Positions 16,899 to 25,586 of a DNA stretch of 64,000 nucleotides are shown here, one piece after another. The notes below the pieces were generated by a model. It had not been told where the DNA came from. It saw nothing but the letters and a program-made list of their open reading frames with translations, and searched no databases. The stretch covers positions 460,377-524,376 of the forward strand of contig SCFO01000001.1 of NCBI GenBank assembly GCA_004078665.1. Reading direction: 5' to 3'. The position numbers were made by a program, and so were the translations under genes. Origin of the DNA: Halobacillus fulvus (GTDB lineage Bacteria > Bacillota > Bacilli > Bacillales > Halobacillaceae). Within the stretch, counting starts at the first letter, position 1. Every line of letters starts with the position of its first letter.

Positions 16899-17152
16899 GA
16901 CTACTAGAGTTCTTAGGGTGGACGACAACAGTTGTCCTGTTCATCCTGTTTTATCTTTATGATTCGAATCGATGGGCGAACCTCGCAGCAGTCTCTATGA
17001 TCGTCTCTGCAATCATCCATTTTATAAGGACGTATCATCGCCGCAAAACGAAAAAGGTATTAGGAAATCCAGATGCCAGATACAGCTTGTATGATCACAA
17101 ATATATGAAAGATTATGACGGGGGAGGAGACTGGAGATCTAATGGGGATTAA
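16895..17152 (+). CDS. Small membrane protein, unknown function
   Basis: An 85-residue protein with two hydrophobic helices (about residues 7-23 and 28-46), a basic loop (RTYHRRKTKKV) and an acidic Gly/Asp-rich tail. The start is TTG overlapping the stop of the acetyltransferase gene (TTGA), with GGGGAGGAGAA in front, so translation is coupled. It is the last gene before a terminator. No family recognised. Confidence 0.6.
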   Translation: MRLLEFLGWTTTVVLFILFYLYDSNRWANLAAVSMIVSAIIHFIRTYHRRKTKKVLGNPDARYSLYDHKYMKDYDGGGDWRSNGD

Positions 17153-17153
17153 C

Positions 17154-17185
17154 AAAAGCCCGCTCTCGAAGGAGAACGGGCTTTT
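17154..17185. terminator. Bidirectional terminator between the 15881-17152 operon and rlmN
   Basis: AAAAGCCCG and CGGGCTTTT form the stem, with inner CTC/GAG pairs. There are T-runs on both strands, and convergent genes end on each side. Confidence 0.88.
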
Positions 17186-17187
17186 CA

Positions 17188-18273
17188 TTAATTCGTTTGC
17201 ATCTTTTTCTTTTTAAGTGCTTTTTCTTTTTGAATTTGCTTACTGCGCAATTGTCCGCAGGCAGCATCAATGTCTGTTCCATGCTCTGTCCGGACACCAC
17301 ACTTGATCCCTCTGTCCATCAACGTTTGATAGAACGAAAGGATCGCTTCTTTCTCGCTTCGCTCATAAGGGTGATCGGCGACTGGATTGTAAGGAATCAA
17401 GTTGACGTAGGATAAATGACGTTTATCCATCAATAAGTCAGCCAACTGATGGGCTTCCTTGACATGGTCGTTGACATCTTTCAAGAGAATATATTCGAAC
17501 GTTATGCGGCGGTTCGTCTTTTCTAAATAGTAATCGATCGCCGGCATAAGCTTCTCTAGTGGGTAGGCTTTGTTAATTTTCATAATCCGTGAGCGTAGCT
17601 CGTTATTCGGTGCATGAATGGACAAGGCTAGGTTGATTTGAATCCCTTCGTCCGCGAATTCATACATCTTCGGAACAATTCCGCTCGTAGATACTGTAAT
17701 ATGACGGGCACCGATGGAGAGACCTTTTTGGTCATTCACGACATTGAGAAAATCGATCAAGTTGTCGTAGTTGTCGAATGGTTCTCCGATTCCCATCACG
17801 ACGATATGGCTGACTCTTTCGTCGTCGCCTCGGGTATCAAGGTGTTGCTGAACCTGCATGATTTGTTCAACGATTTCGCCGGATGTAAGATCGCGGCTTT
17901 TACGGAGAATTCCACTTGCACAGAACGAACATCCGATATTACAGCCAACTTGTGTCGTCACACAAACGGACAACCCATAGTTAAAGCGCATCAGCACGGT
18001 TTCAATAACATTGCCATCGGCCAATTTAAATAAGAATTTAATCGTTCCATCTTTTGATTCCTGCTTGATCTCTTCTGTCAACGTTCCCATCGTAAAGTGG
18101 TCGCTCAGCAGATCCACGCAGGATTGATTGACATTTTTCATTTGTGAAAAGTCAGTCACACGCTTTTGGTAAAGCCAATCCCACACTTGTTTTGAGCGGA
18201 ATTTCTTTTCCCCATGTTCAACTAACCAATCCGTTAATTGATCGAATGTCAACCCGTAAATGGATGGTTTCAT
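17188..18273 (-). CDS. rlmN: Dual-specificity RNA methyltransferase RlmN
   Basis: Radical SAM enzyme of 361 residues that methylates C2 of A2503 in 23S rRNA (and A37 in some tRNAs), which tunes peptidyl-transferase function and sensitivity to some antibiotics. The Fe-S cluster motif C-x3-C-x2-C is CNIGCSFC at about residues 119-126. The C-terminal catalytic Cys lies in [11 protein letters not shown]. The N-terminal domain ([29 protein letters not shown]) binds RNA. Length is normal. Monocistronic, sharing a bidirectional terminator with the convergent operon. Confidence 0.95.
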   Translation of the reverse strand: MKPSIYGLTFDQLTDWLVEHGEKKFRSKQVWDWLYQKRVTDFSQMKNVNQSCVDLLSDHFTMGTLTEEIKQESKDGTIKFLFKLADGNVIETVLMRFNYGLSVCVTTQVGCNIGCSFCASGILRKSRDLTSGEIVEQIMQVQQHLDTRGDDERVSHIVVMGIGEPFDNYDNLIDFLNVVNDQKGLSIGARHITVSTSGIVPKMYEFADEGIQINLALSIHAPNNELRSRIMKINKAYPLEKLMPAIDYYLEKTNRRITFEYILLKDVNDHVKEAHQLADLLMDKRHLSYVNLIPYNPVADHPYERSEKEAILSFYQTLMDRGIKCGVRTEHGTDIDAACGQLRSKQIQKEKALKKKKMQTN

Positions 18274-18426
18274 ATAATAAACGCTCCTCTTTTAAAAAAA
18301 ATCACTATTTCCATCATACTCGATACACTAAGTAAAGACAAGACATAAGGTGAATGTCTATCCTTTGAAGATGTGAATAACCGTTTTCGACCTATACAAA
18401 AGCTGGCGGAAGGGCATAGTAGAAAG

Positions 18427-18457
18427 AAAAAAGACCCCAACTATATAGCTGAGGTCT
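18427..18457 (-). terminator. Terminator of the old-yellow-enzyme gene
   Basis: A 12-bp stem (AGACCTCAGCTA with TAGTTGGGGTCT, two G-U pairs) followed by TTTTTT on the minus strand. Confidence 0.85.
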
Positions 18458-18465
18458 ACTTAGAA

Positions 18466-19563
18466 TTATTTTTTGATCGTTTGGTTCAGTTCATGGTCTT
18501 TAATATACCCTTTAGGGAGTAAGGTTTTCTCAAAATCAAACGGTTGAAGGTCCAGGCCGGCTGAAATTCGGTTCGGCAGGTCTGGGTTTGCTAATGCACC
18601 TGTACCTATGGAGATGAGATCTGCTTGCTCTTCAGCAATCAAACGCTCAGCCTTTGCCGGATCTTGTAATTGTCCGTTAGCGATGACAGGAAGTCGGCTG
18701 AATTCTTTGGCAGCCTCAGCCAAACTTCTCGTACCTTCTCCGAATGATGAAGCTGTACCGTCAGCATCTGTTACGTGTACATAGTCAAGTGGGGAGTTTC
18801 CAAGCGCCGTAAAGATCTGTTTCGCTTCTTTTTCACCATCTGCCCATTTATGTTCTCCATCAGCAACTTTTGCTTGTGAGATCCGGATGCCGACCGTAAA
18901 GTCTTCACCGACTGCTGAACGGACTTCAGAGATCACTTCTAGAAGGAATCGCAAACGGTTTTCAACGGTACCGCCGTATTGATCGTCTCTGACATTCAGA
19001 TAATCGGTTAGGAATTGGTCGAGCAAGTAGCCGTTGGCACCATGGAGTTCAACGCCATCAAAGCCCGCTTCTTTAGCTCTCAAAGCGCTGTCTGCAAAGG
19101 CCTTTTTGACATCTTCTAAATCTTTCTCATCCATAGCTCTAGGTTGTTGGAAAGGTCCAGATCCACCGTAAAATCCAAGCTGTTCTCCTTTTGGCGCCAC
19201 AGCGGAAGGGGCGATCGTTTCGTCTGTATAAATGTTCCCCTGGCTTTGCCCGCCTGCATGCATCAACTGAGCAATCATGATTGATCCTTCATCATGAACG
19301 GCATTGACAACAGGCTTCCAGGAATTCAATTGCTGCTGATTGGCCAAGCCGGGCTGGTTTAAATACCCTTGGCTATATTGTTCATCTGGATAGATACCTT
19401 CTGAAATCACCACGGAAAATCCGCCTTTTGCAAATCGTTCGTAATAGTCTTTCATCGTTTCATTCGCTCGTCCATCTTCTCCTGCACTAATTCTTGTCAT
19501 AGGTGCTACAATATAACGATTATCCAGTTTATGTTGATCTAAAAGAAAATCTTGAAATAGCAT
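18466..19563 (-). CDS. Old yellow enzyme-like NADH:flavin oxidoreductase (YqiG-like)
   Basis: A 365-residue FMN-dependent ene-reductase with TIM-barrel fold. Family motifs are RYIVAPMTRISAG at the N-terminus, the substrate-binding pair in ELHGANGYLLDQFLTDYLN (His and Asn as in OYE), NVRDDQYGGTVENR, and the FMN phosphate loop SIGTGALANPDLPNR. It reduces activated C=C bonds of unsaturated carbonyl compounds; the natural substrate is usually unknown. The start at 19563 has AAAGGA nine bases upstream, whereas the ATG at 19572 directly abuts that site. Confidence 0.85.
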   Translation of the reverse strand: MLFQDFLLDQHKLDNRYIVAPMTRISAGEDGRANETMKDYYERFAKGGFSVVISEGIYPDEQYSQGYLNQPGLANQQQLNSWKPVVNAVHDEGSIMIAQLMHAGGQSQGNIYTDETIAPSAVAPKGEQLGFYGGSGPFQQPRAMDEKDLEDVKKAFADSALRAKEAGFDGVELHGANGYLLDQFLTDYLNVRDDQYGGTVENRLRFLLEVISEVRSAVGEDFTVGIRISQAKVADGEHKWADGEKEAKQIFTALGNSPLDYVHVTDADGTASSFGEGTRSLAEAAKEFSRLPVIANGQLQDPAKAERLIAEEQADLISIGTGALANPDLPNRISAGLDLQPFDFEKTLLPKGYIKDHELNQTIKK

Positions 19564-19677
19564 GTTGAACATCCTTTCTTTACCTTTCGATTTTAAACAT
19601 ACAAATGATTCATCTCATATTCAAGAGATTTGATCATACCTATACCTATTACCGCCCATTCAACTGATTAAACAGCT

Positions 19678-19736
19678 GGATAGGCTATGGACGAGCGAAG
19701 TAAGACGAACATGACTTAGAGGATGAGGGCCTATCC
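19678..19736. repeat. Inverted repeat upstream of ykuI
   Basis: GGATAGGC (19678-19685) and GCCTATCC (19729-19736) are perfect inverted copies around a 43-base loop. There is no T-run of note, so it is not a standard terminator. It may be an RNA structure or chance. Confidence 0.4.
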
Positions 19737-19804
19737 CATGTATTTTTCCCCCTGCAAAATGCAAAAGCCGTGATACAATATAATGAAGTAAAGGAGTGAA
19801 TAAA

Positions 19805-21010
19805 ATGGATCCCTTAGATATCATCAGTAATTTACATAATGTAAGGCCTGTCTTTCAGCCGATTATTAGTGCCATTAGGCATGATGTCAAAGGCTACGAG
19901 GTGTTAGGTAGGTATTATTCAGACGGGGAATGGAAAAGTCTTGGATCATTTTTTCACGACCCTGACGTACCGGAAGAGTTTAAAGTCGAGGTCGATCAAT
20001 ATGTGTTGAACTTAGCGATTACAGAGATGCTCGGTCATGAGGGCATGCTGTTCATTAATAGAAGCGCGAAGCAATTAATGGTCAATAATGGGGAAGACCT
20101 CCTCGAAATGTTGCTCTCTTTTCAGGAAAAAGGCTTTGATATGGACCGAATTGTCATTGAAGTAAGAGAGCACGACTTCGATGAAGATTTTGAGGCTCTT
20201 AATCATTTATTACTTTATTACAAAACTTATGGCATCCAGATAGCTGTTGATCATGTCGGAGCGAAAAGCTCTAATATAGACCGGATCCGTCAACTGGAGC
20301 CTCAAATTCTCAAAGTGGATACGATGTTAACCCGTAACCATGACACACAGGGGTTTCAAGATGTAATGTATTCTTTGGCGATGCTTGCAAATCGGATTGG
20401 GGCAGCTCTTCTCTTTGAGAACATCGAAGACGATTTTCAACTTCATTTTGCTTGGAAACATGGTGGACGTTATTATCAGGGCTTTTATTTAGGAAAACCT
20501 GAATTTGAATTATCCTCAAAGGAAAGCCTTCCCACTGATATTTCTGGAAAAATATTCGAGTATATCAAACGTGAAAAAACGCTTGTAGAGCACCGCATCG
20601 GGCTCGTGCTATCGTGGGAGCAAAAACTGAAAGCCCTTTTGTCGCGCTGGGAAGGGATAAAAAAGGTGGATCGTTTCATTGAACACGTAACCGAGGAGTT
20701 TCATACGGAAAGCTTTCGGATGTTCATCTGTAACAGCGATGGGCAGCAAGTGTCGTCTAACTTCAGAAAATTTGAGAAGTGGGAAAGGGAACCGGATAAG
20801 AAAGGGTCGAATTGGGCGTTCCGGCCGTATTTCCTTGAAAATGTCATCCATATGAAAACCTTAAAGAAAGGGACGTTATCTGACGTGTATTCGGACATCG
20901 AAACAAAAGAATTAGTCCGCACGTTCAGCTACCCTTTGACAGACCAGTACTTTTTATTCATCGATATTGACTATTCGTTTATATTTGATCACGAATATCT
21001 CCTAATATAA
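19805..21010 (+). CDS. ykuI: EAL-domain protein YkuI (c-di-GMP binding)
   Basis: A 401-residue protein with an N-terminal EAL domain (to about residue 250) and a C-terminal PAS-like YkuI_C domain. It closely follows B. subtilis YkuI in layout. EAL motifs are altered: GYEVLGR for the EAL signature, INRS, VIEVREH, IAVDHVGAKSSN where active enzymes have DDFG, ILKVD, FENIEDD and QGFYLGKP. B. subtilis YkuI binds c-di-GMP but has shown little activity, so this is probably a c-di-GMP sensor. The ATG at 19805 has AAAGGAG at proper distance; the upstream GTG does not. Confidence 0.88.
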   Translation: MDPLDIISNLHNVRPVFQPIISAIRHDVKGYEVLGRYYSDGEWKSLGSFFHDPDVPEEFKVEVDQYVLNLAITEMLGHEGMLFINRSAKQLMVNNGEDLLEMLLSFQEKGFDMDRIVIEVREHDFDEDFEALNHLLLYYKTYGIQIAVDHVGAKSSNIDRIRQLEPQILKVDTMLTRNHDTQGFQDVMYSLAMLANRIGAALLFENIEDDFQLHFAWKHGGRYYQGFYLGKPEFELSSKESLPTDISGKIFEYIKREKTLVEHRIGLVLSWEQKLKALLSRWEGIKKVDRFIEHVTEEFHTESFRMFICNSDGQQVSSNFRKFEKWEREPDKKGSNWAFRPYFLENVIHMKTLKKGTLSDVYSDIETKELVRTFSYPLTDQYFLFIDIDYSFIFDHEYLLI

Positions 21011-21035
21011 CCTGTCGCTTAAGGCAGGTTTTATT
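21009..21035 (+). terminator. Terminator after ykuI
   Basis: AACCTGTC/GGCAGGTT stem followed by TTATT, overlapping the stop codon. The T-run is modest. Confidence 0.75.
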
Positions 21036-21131
21036 AGGATCATCGCCCCTTCAACTTCTGCCTAAAATGATCAGATTTTTCTAACGATTCGTGTATAATG
21101 AAGGATACGAACGGATGGGAGGAGTTAAGTG

Positions 21132-22742
21132 ATGAATAAAACGTGGTGGAAAGAAGCGGTCGTCTATCAAGTTTACTGGAGAAGTTTCAACGATACCGAT
21201 GGGGATGGCTATGGAGATCTTCAGGGTGTCATCGAAAAACTGGACTACTTAAAAGAGCTTGGCGTTGATGTTATTTGGTTGAATCCGTGCTACGAGTCTC
21301 CAGATCTCGATAACGGGTATGACATATCTAATTATTATTCCATTATGAATAAGGCGGGGGATATGGAAACGTGGGAGATGTTACTCGAGGAAGTCCATGC
21401 AAGAGGAATGAAATTGATCATGGATCTTGTTGTCAATCATACATCCAATCAGCATCCGTGGTTTATAGAATCCTCTTCTTCACGTGACCATCCGAAAAGA
21501 GATTATTACATATGGAAAGATCCTGTGAATGGACAGCCTCCAAACAATTGGAGATCTTATTTTGAGCCTTCGGCGTGGACATATGACGAGCGCACAGGTC
21601 AATATTATATGCATTCTTTTGCTGTCGAACAGCCTGATTTGAATTGGGAAAACAAAGAAGTAAGGCAAGAAATCTATAAAATGATGCGCTTTTGGCTCGA
21701 TAAAGGCATTGATGGATTCAGGCTGGACGTGATTAATCTTCTCGCCAAACAGGAAGGGTTTCCTAATACGGACGATCCAGAAGGTCTTCATTATTTAGGA
21801 AACAACCCTGGTATCCACGATTATTTGCAGGAAATGAACCGGGAAGTTCTTCGCGATTATGACATTATGACCGTTGGAGAAATCCCATTTGTGACACCTG
21901 AGGACGGTCTATTATATGTAGGGGAAGGTCGTCAAGAGCTACACACATTGTTCCATTTTGAGGTGGCTGATGATATGCCGTCATGGGACATGGTGAGATA
22001 CAAGGAAATTCAGTCCCGCTGGTATGAAGGGTTGAAAAACCAAGGAACGAATTCCCAATTTCTAAATAACCATGACCATACAAGACAAGTCACGAGATAC
22101 GGAAACGATGGCCGATACCGCGAAGAATCAGCCAAACTTTTGGCTACGATGATTCACACACTTCCTGGCATTCCTTATGTTTATCAAGGAGAAGAGATTG
22201 GAATGACAGGGGTCCGATTTGATTCGATTGAAGATTATCAGGATATTGCAATGCGAAACAAATATGAAGAGGAAGTGGAAAAAGGCAGGGATCCGGAGGT
22301 TGTTTTCGAAGAGCTTTTACCTTTGAGCCGCGACAATTCGAGAACCCCTATGCATTGGTCTGACGACGACCAGGCTGGATTCACGACAGGGACTCCTTGG
22401 ATCAAGGTCAACCCGAATTATAAAGAGATCAATGTGAAGCAGGCCTTATCCGATGAGAATTCTGTCTACTATTACTACAAAGAATTGATTCAGCTTAGAA
22501 AAGAACACCCAGTCATGGTGTACGGGGACTATCAAGACATTTCCGGAGATGACCCTTATGTATATGCCTACACGAGAAGCCTAGAGGGTGAGAAATGGTT
22601 GGTTGTGTTGAATCACTGCGATGACTCTTACCGCTTTGAAATCCCCTCTGAGTCACGAACGCTGCTTTTAAGCAATTACAGAGACGATCATGGGGATGTT
22701 CTTCGACCACATGAAGCGAAAATCTATAAACTGAGAGATTAA
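21132..22742 (+). CDS. malL: GH13 alpha-glucosidase (oligo-1,6-glucosidase type)
   Basis: A 536-residue glycoside hydrolase family 13 enzyme, cytoplasmic (no signal peptide). The Ca2+-type loop DTDGDGYGD is at residues 21-29. Catalytic regions are DLVVNHTS, GFRLDVINL (Asp nucleophile), TVGEIPF (acid/base Glu) and LNNHDHTR. Val directly after the nucleophile Asp is typical of enzymes that cleave alpha-1,6 links (isomaltose-type), so oligo-1,6-glucosidase is favoured. No sugar transporter or regulator gene is next to it. GGAGG precedes the ATG at 21132. Confidence 0.85.
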   Translation: MNKTWWKEAVVYQVYWRSFNDTDGDGYGDLQGVIEKLDYLKELGVDVIWLNPCYESPDLDNGYDISNYYSIMNKAGDMETWEMLLEEVHARGMKLIMDLVVNHTSNQHPWFIESSSSRDHPKRDYYIWKDPVNGQPPNNWRSYFEPSAWTYDERTGQYYMHSFAVEQPDLNWENKEVRQEIYKMMRFWLDKGIDGFRLDVINLLAKQEGFPNTDDPEGLHYLGNNPGIHDYLQEMNREVLRDYDIMTVGEIPFVTPEDGLLYVGEGRQELHTLFHFEVADDMPSWDMVRYKEIQSRWYEGLKNQGTNSQFLNNHDHTRQVTRYGNDGRYREESAKLLATMIHTLPGIPYVYQGEEIGMTGVRFDSIEDYQDIAMRNKYEEEVEKGRDPEVVFEELLPLSRDNSRTPMHWSDDDQAGFTTGTPWIKVNPNYKEINVKQALSDENSVYYYYKELIQLRKEHPVMVYGDYQDISGDDPYVYAYTRSLEGEKWLVVLNHCDDSYRFEIPSESRTLLLSNYRDDHGDVLRPHEAKIYKLRD

Positions 22743-22763
22743 GAGAAGAAAGGGTTGTTGGAA

Positions 22764-23333
22764 ATGAATCCAATACTACGCGAGGTTTCTCAAGTATTAG
22801 AGACAGAAAGGTGTAGGTTGAGGTCTCCGCAGGAAGGGGACGGGAAAGTCGTAAATGAGGCGATCGTCCGTTCCATACCTGAGCTTAAGCCATGGCTTCC
22901 TTTTGTCCAGACTACCCCTACTATAGAAGATACAGAACAAAACACGCGGGAAGCCTTGGCTAAATTCATGACTAGAGAGAGTCTGAGGTATCTGATCTTC
23001 ACGAAAGACGGAGAATTTGTCGGAAGTACAGGGTTTCATAATCTGGACTGGGATGTTCGCAAACTCGAAATCGGGTATTGGATAGACACCGCTTATTCTG
23101 GAAAAGGGTATGTGAGAGAAGCCGTTCAGAAATTGACGGATTTCGCAATGGAAGAACTCGGATTTGTCCGAGTGGAAATTCGCTGCGAGTCAGAAAACTT
23201 AAAGAGCCGTGCCGTTCCTGAAAGTTTAGGGTATGAACTGGAGGGGATTCTCAAAAAAGAAGACCTTTCCGTAGATGGCACAAGGCTAACAGACACGTGC
23301 GTCTATGCCATGGTATGTGAGGACACAGAATGA
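22764..23333 (+). CDS. GNAT acetyltransferase, RimJ/RimL-like
   Basis: A 189-residue GNAT of the ribosomal-protein-alanine acetyltransferase type. Visible motifs are ETERCRLRSPQEGD, the core VGSTGFHNLDWDVRKLEIGYWI, the acetyl-CoA loop YSGKGYVREAV, and VRVEIRCESENLKSRAVPESLGYELEG. These often act on N-termini or small molecules in stress or self-protection. It begins 21 bp after malL and overlaps the next gene by four bases, so malL and the two acetyltransferase genes may share one transcript. The start (22764) is tentative; a TTG at 22758 is also possible. Confidence 0.78.
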   Translation: MNPILREVSQVLETERCRLRSPQEGDGKVVNEAIVRSIPELKPWLPFVQTTPTIEDTEQNTREALAKFMTRESLRYLIFTKDGEFVGSTGFHNLDWDVRKLEIGYWIDTAYSGKGYVREAVQKLTDFAMEELGFVRVEIRCESENLKSRAVPESLGYELEGILKKEDLSVDGTRLTDTCVYAMVCEDTE

Positions 23334-23812
23334 AGATGGTCGCTCACTCCCAACTAGACCGGGAGTTATTAAAACAATTTTTTATTCAACAATGGCATTC
23401 ACCTGTCATGGTGGTTTCAAGCGGTGTTTATAATTGCGATCAGCTGGAGGGATATGCCTGGGTTAATCCGACAGGAAACATCGTAGGTTGCATCACATTT
23501 GAAGCGGCGGAACGCTTTGAAGTGATTTCCTTAGACAGTACGATCGAAGGGCAGGGTATTGGATCAATGCTTTTAGAAAAAGTAGAAGAAACGGCCAATC
23601 GTCAAGGGTATTCAAAGGTTCAACTGGTCACAACGAATGATAACTTAAAAGCTGTCTCTTTTTATCAAAAGCGGGGCTACCGGATCGTCTCTATACTTGC
23701 TGATGCGGTGCAAAAGGCAAGGAGAAGAAAGCCTGAGATACCCAAAATAGCATCAAACGGTATACCCATACTTGATGAGTGGGTGTTGGAAAAGCAACTA
23801 TTGGATACGTAA
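23330..23812 (+). CDS. GNAT family N-acetyltransferase
   Basis: A 160-residue GNAT. The motif A region is LDSTIEGQGIGSMLLEKVEE (G-Q-G-I-G acetyl-CoA loop), followed by LVTTNDNLKAVSFYQKRGYR. The C-terminal 35 residues (KARRRKPEIPKIASNGIPILDEWVLEK) are characteristic of a common bacterial GNAT subgroup. Translation is coupled to the preceding acetyltransferase by the ATGA overlap. Substrate unknown. Confidence 0.8.
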   Translation: MKMVAHSQLDRELLKQFFIQQWHSPVMVVSSGVYNCDQLEGYAWVNPTGNIVGCITFEAAERFEVISLDSTIEGQGIGSMLLEKVEETANRQGYSKVQLVTTNDNLKAVSFYQKRGYRIVSILADAVQKARRRKPEIPKIASNGIPILDEWVLEKQLLDT

Positions 23813-23840
23813 AAAAGCAGACCATTGAGGTCTGCTTTTG
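23811..23840. terminator. Bidirectional terminator, originally shared with yteJ
   Basis: AAAAGCAGACC/GGTCTGCTTTT stem, T-runs on both strands. The convergent sppA-yteJ operon once ended directly at it; a 157-bp element now lies between. Confidence 0.85.
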
Positions 23841-23845
23841 TTATA
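23838..23845. repeat. Left copy of 8-bp target-site duplication (TTGTTATA)
   Basis: TTGTTATA directly precedes the element; the same eight bases directly follow it at 24003-24010. Confidence 0.8.
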
Positions 23846-24002
23846 GGCTCTGTTAAAACTTAGTGTTGATACTAGAGAGTTTCCGTTATTCATATTAGAG
23901 CTTGGAGGAGTAAACGGAAACATCACGGCAACTTTTGGTCGACAATGCGAAGACGTGATTCGATTTTCTTATGTTCCATCAACACCGGAGTTTAACAAAG
24001 CC
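23846..24002. mobile_element. 157-bp MITE-like non-autonomous element
   Basis: The ends are imperfect 25-bp inverted repeats (19 of 25 positions match): both begin GGCT-C/T-TGTTAAA and end GTGTTGAT inward. A perfect 8-bp duplication TTGTTATA flanks the element. No open reading frame is inside. Internal inverted repeats GTTTCCGTT (23879-23887) and AACGGAAAC (23913-23921) would fold it. Duplications of 8 bp occur with several families, such as IS1595, IS6 and ISL3, so the helper transposase family cannot be named. It is inserted at the stop codon of yteJ. Confidence 0.75.
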
Positions 24003-24010
24003 TTGTTATA
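24003..24010. repeat. Right copy of 8-bp target-site duplication (TTGTTATA)
   Basis: Identical to 23838-23845. It contains the yteJ stop codon (TTA on this strand), so the insertion left the reading frame intact. Confidence 0.8.
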
Positions 24011-24512
24011 AAGAATCATTTACCTGCTTGAACTTGTTCTTAATGACAGATGTATCTGCAAAATAATCATGGATACCCTGGTGACGCTTCGTGAAGGCTA
24101 CTACGATGTATGGCAGACCTCCGAGAGCCATGCTGATATATCGTCCGATGCATTCTCTGAAAATCACTTGACCTGTCGTCAAAGGGGACTTATCCAAAGA
24201 CTCGACAGTTAATCCGAGGATCATTTTTCCTAAAGTGGCCTGGAAATACTTCGTCATCAAAATGAAGTATAGGAAAAAGATGATGGTTGTCATGATATTC
24301 GTAGCGCTGAACATCTCAAGCCAAAGCTTCGCGTTCTCCAAATTCACGATAGAAAGGAGGGGCCTGGTCACAATCGAATGAAAAGCCCAAAGCACGATCA
24401 AATCGATGATATATGCGACAAACCGGAGCCAGAACCCGGCATACAACAGCCTTTGTAATTGATGTTTTTGGTCTAGAAAAACAGAACGGGTATCTTTCTC
24501 TATGGATTCCAT
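24006..24512 (-). CDS. yteJ: RDD family membrane protein YteJ
   Basis: A 168-residue RDD-domain protein. Membrane helices lie at about residues 25-45, 65-88 and 125-140. The RDD signature is GFWLRFVAYIIDLIVL (Arg, Asp, Asp), and TLGKMILGLTVESLD is the conserved loop. In B. subtilis YteJ is encoded with SppA, belongs to the sigma-W regulon and helps resist lantibiotics; the same pairing is seen here. GGAGGG sits six bases before the ATG at 24512. The stop codon is inside the duplicated target site of a small inserted element. Confidence 0.87.
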   Translation of the reverse strand: MESIEKDTRSVFLDQKHQLQRLLYAGFWLRFVAYIIDLIVLWAFHSIVTRPLLSIVNLENAKLWLEMFSATNIMTTIIFFLYFILMTKYFQATLGKMILGLTVESLDKSPLTTGQVIFRECIGRYISMALGGLPYIVVAFTKRHQGIHDYFADTSVIKNKFKQVNDSL

Positions 24513-24524
24513 TTGCATCCCTCC

Positions 24525-25523
24525 TTAATCACTGTACATATACATAAGTGTCGGTCCTTGACGATTGTCGATCAGGTCCTGAATCATGCGAACTTCATTG
24601 TTAGGTAGTAGGCTCTCTGCCAACGGGAAGTCAAAGAAAAATTCACCGACACTGTTCTTGTATTCCACTACTTGCGGGTCGCCACCCATTTGTTCCTTCA
24701 ACGCATTCAATGCATCTTCTTCAAAGCCAATCTCATCAATCAGGCCGTTCTGAAGTGCTTGATTTCCGGAATAAATCCGGCCATCCGCAATCTCTTTTAC
24801 CTCAGATTCCGACATGTCGCGACCGGACGCAATCACATCGACAAATTGTTCGTAAGATTCATCCACGAGTCTTTGGATGATTTGCCTTTCTTCTTCTGTC
24901 ATTTCTTTCGTCGGACTCAAGATATCTTTAAACTCACCACTTGTGAACGTATTGAATTTGACACCATATTCATTGGCAAGCTCCTGATAATTGATATTCT
25001 GGATGATGACGCCAAGAGAACCTGTCAATGTCTCATTTGATGCGAAAATTTGATCTGCTGGAGCAGAGATATAGTAACCTCCGGATGCAGCGGTTCCACC
25101 CATGGCAACGTAAATGGTCTTTCCTTCTTCCTTGATTTCGACGAGTTTATCATGGATTTGAGCACTCTCATATACACCGCCACCAGGAGAATTCACATAT
25201 AAAAGCACTCCCTTGATGGAAGAATCATTCTTGATTGCTTCAAGCTTCTCCATCATCTTTTCGTGTTGATAGCCCCCGCTGTTAAATGGATTGGATCCGG
25301 AGTTGGGTGAACTCATAATGGCACCTTCCACCGAAACCTTTGCGATTCGGTTTGTTGCGGAGCCGTCTTCCAATACTCTTTCTTCAGGTGTCCTGGTCTC
25401 ACTGAACATCCCGGCGGTATCCTCAAAGTTTTGATTCAGAAAAAATCCTACCGCATTAAATGCGATGCCAATCACGAGGATGACTGCTGCTATAATACTT
25501 GCCGCAACTCGTTTATTCATCAT
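24525..25523 (-). CDS. sppA: Signal peptide peptidase SppA
   Basis: A 332-residue membrane-anchored serine protease (S49) with one N-terminal helix (residues 6-28). It degrades signal peptides left in the membrane after secretion and, in B. subtilis, contributes to lantibiotic resistance with YteJ. The nucleophile Ser lies in GGTAASGGYYIS. The general-base Lys is in the segment FTSGEFKDILSPTKEM. The length matches the short Gram-positive form. It starts with ATGATG after GAAAGGGGTC and is followed 12 bp later by yteJ. A sigma-W-like promoter lies upstream. Confidence 0.93.
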   Translation of the reverse strand: MMNKRVAASIIAAVILVIGIAFNAVGFFLNQNFEDTAGMFSETRTPEERVLEDGSATNRIAKVSVEGAIMSSPNSGSNPFNSGGYQHEKMMEKLEAIKNDSSIKGVLLYVNSPGGGVYESAQIHDKLVEIKEEGKTIYVAMGGTAASGGYYISAPADQIFASNETLTGSLGVIIQNINYQELANEYGVKFNTFTSGEFKDILSPTKEMTEEERQIIQRLVDESYEQFVDVIASGRDMSESEVKEIADGRIYSGNQALQNGLIDEIGFEEDALNALKEQMGGDPQVVEYKNSVGEFFFDFPLAESLLPNNEVRMIQDLIDNRQGPTLMYMYSD

Positions 25524-25586
25524 TTTGACCCCTTTCTATCATTCAGCTGATCGGATCGTCTATGTAAAAAAGATCCGTCTTAGTTA

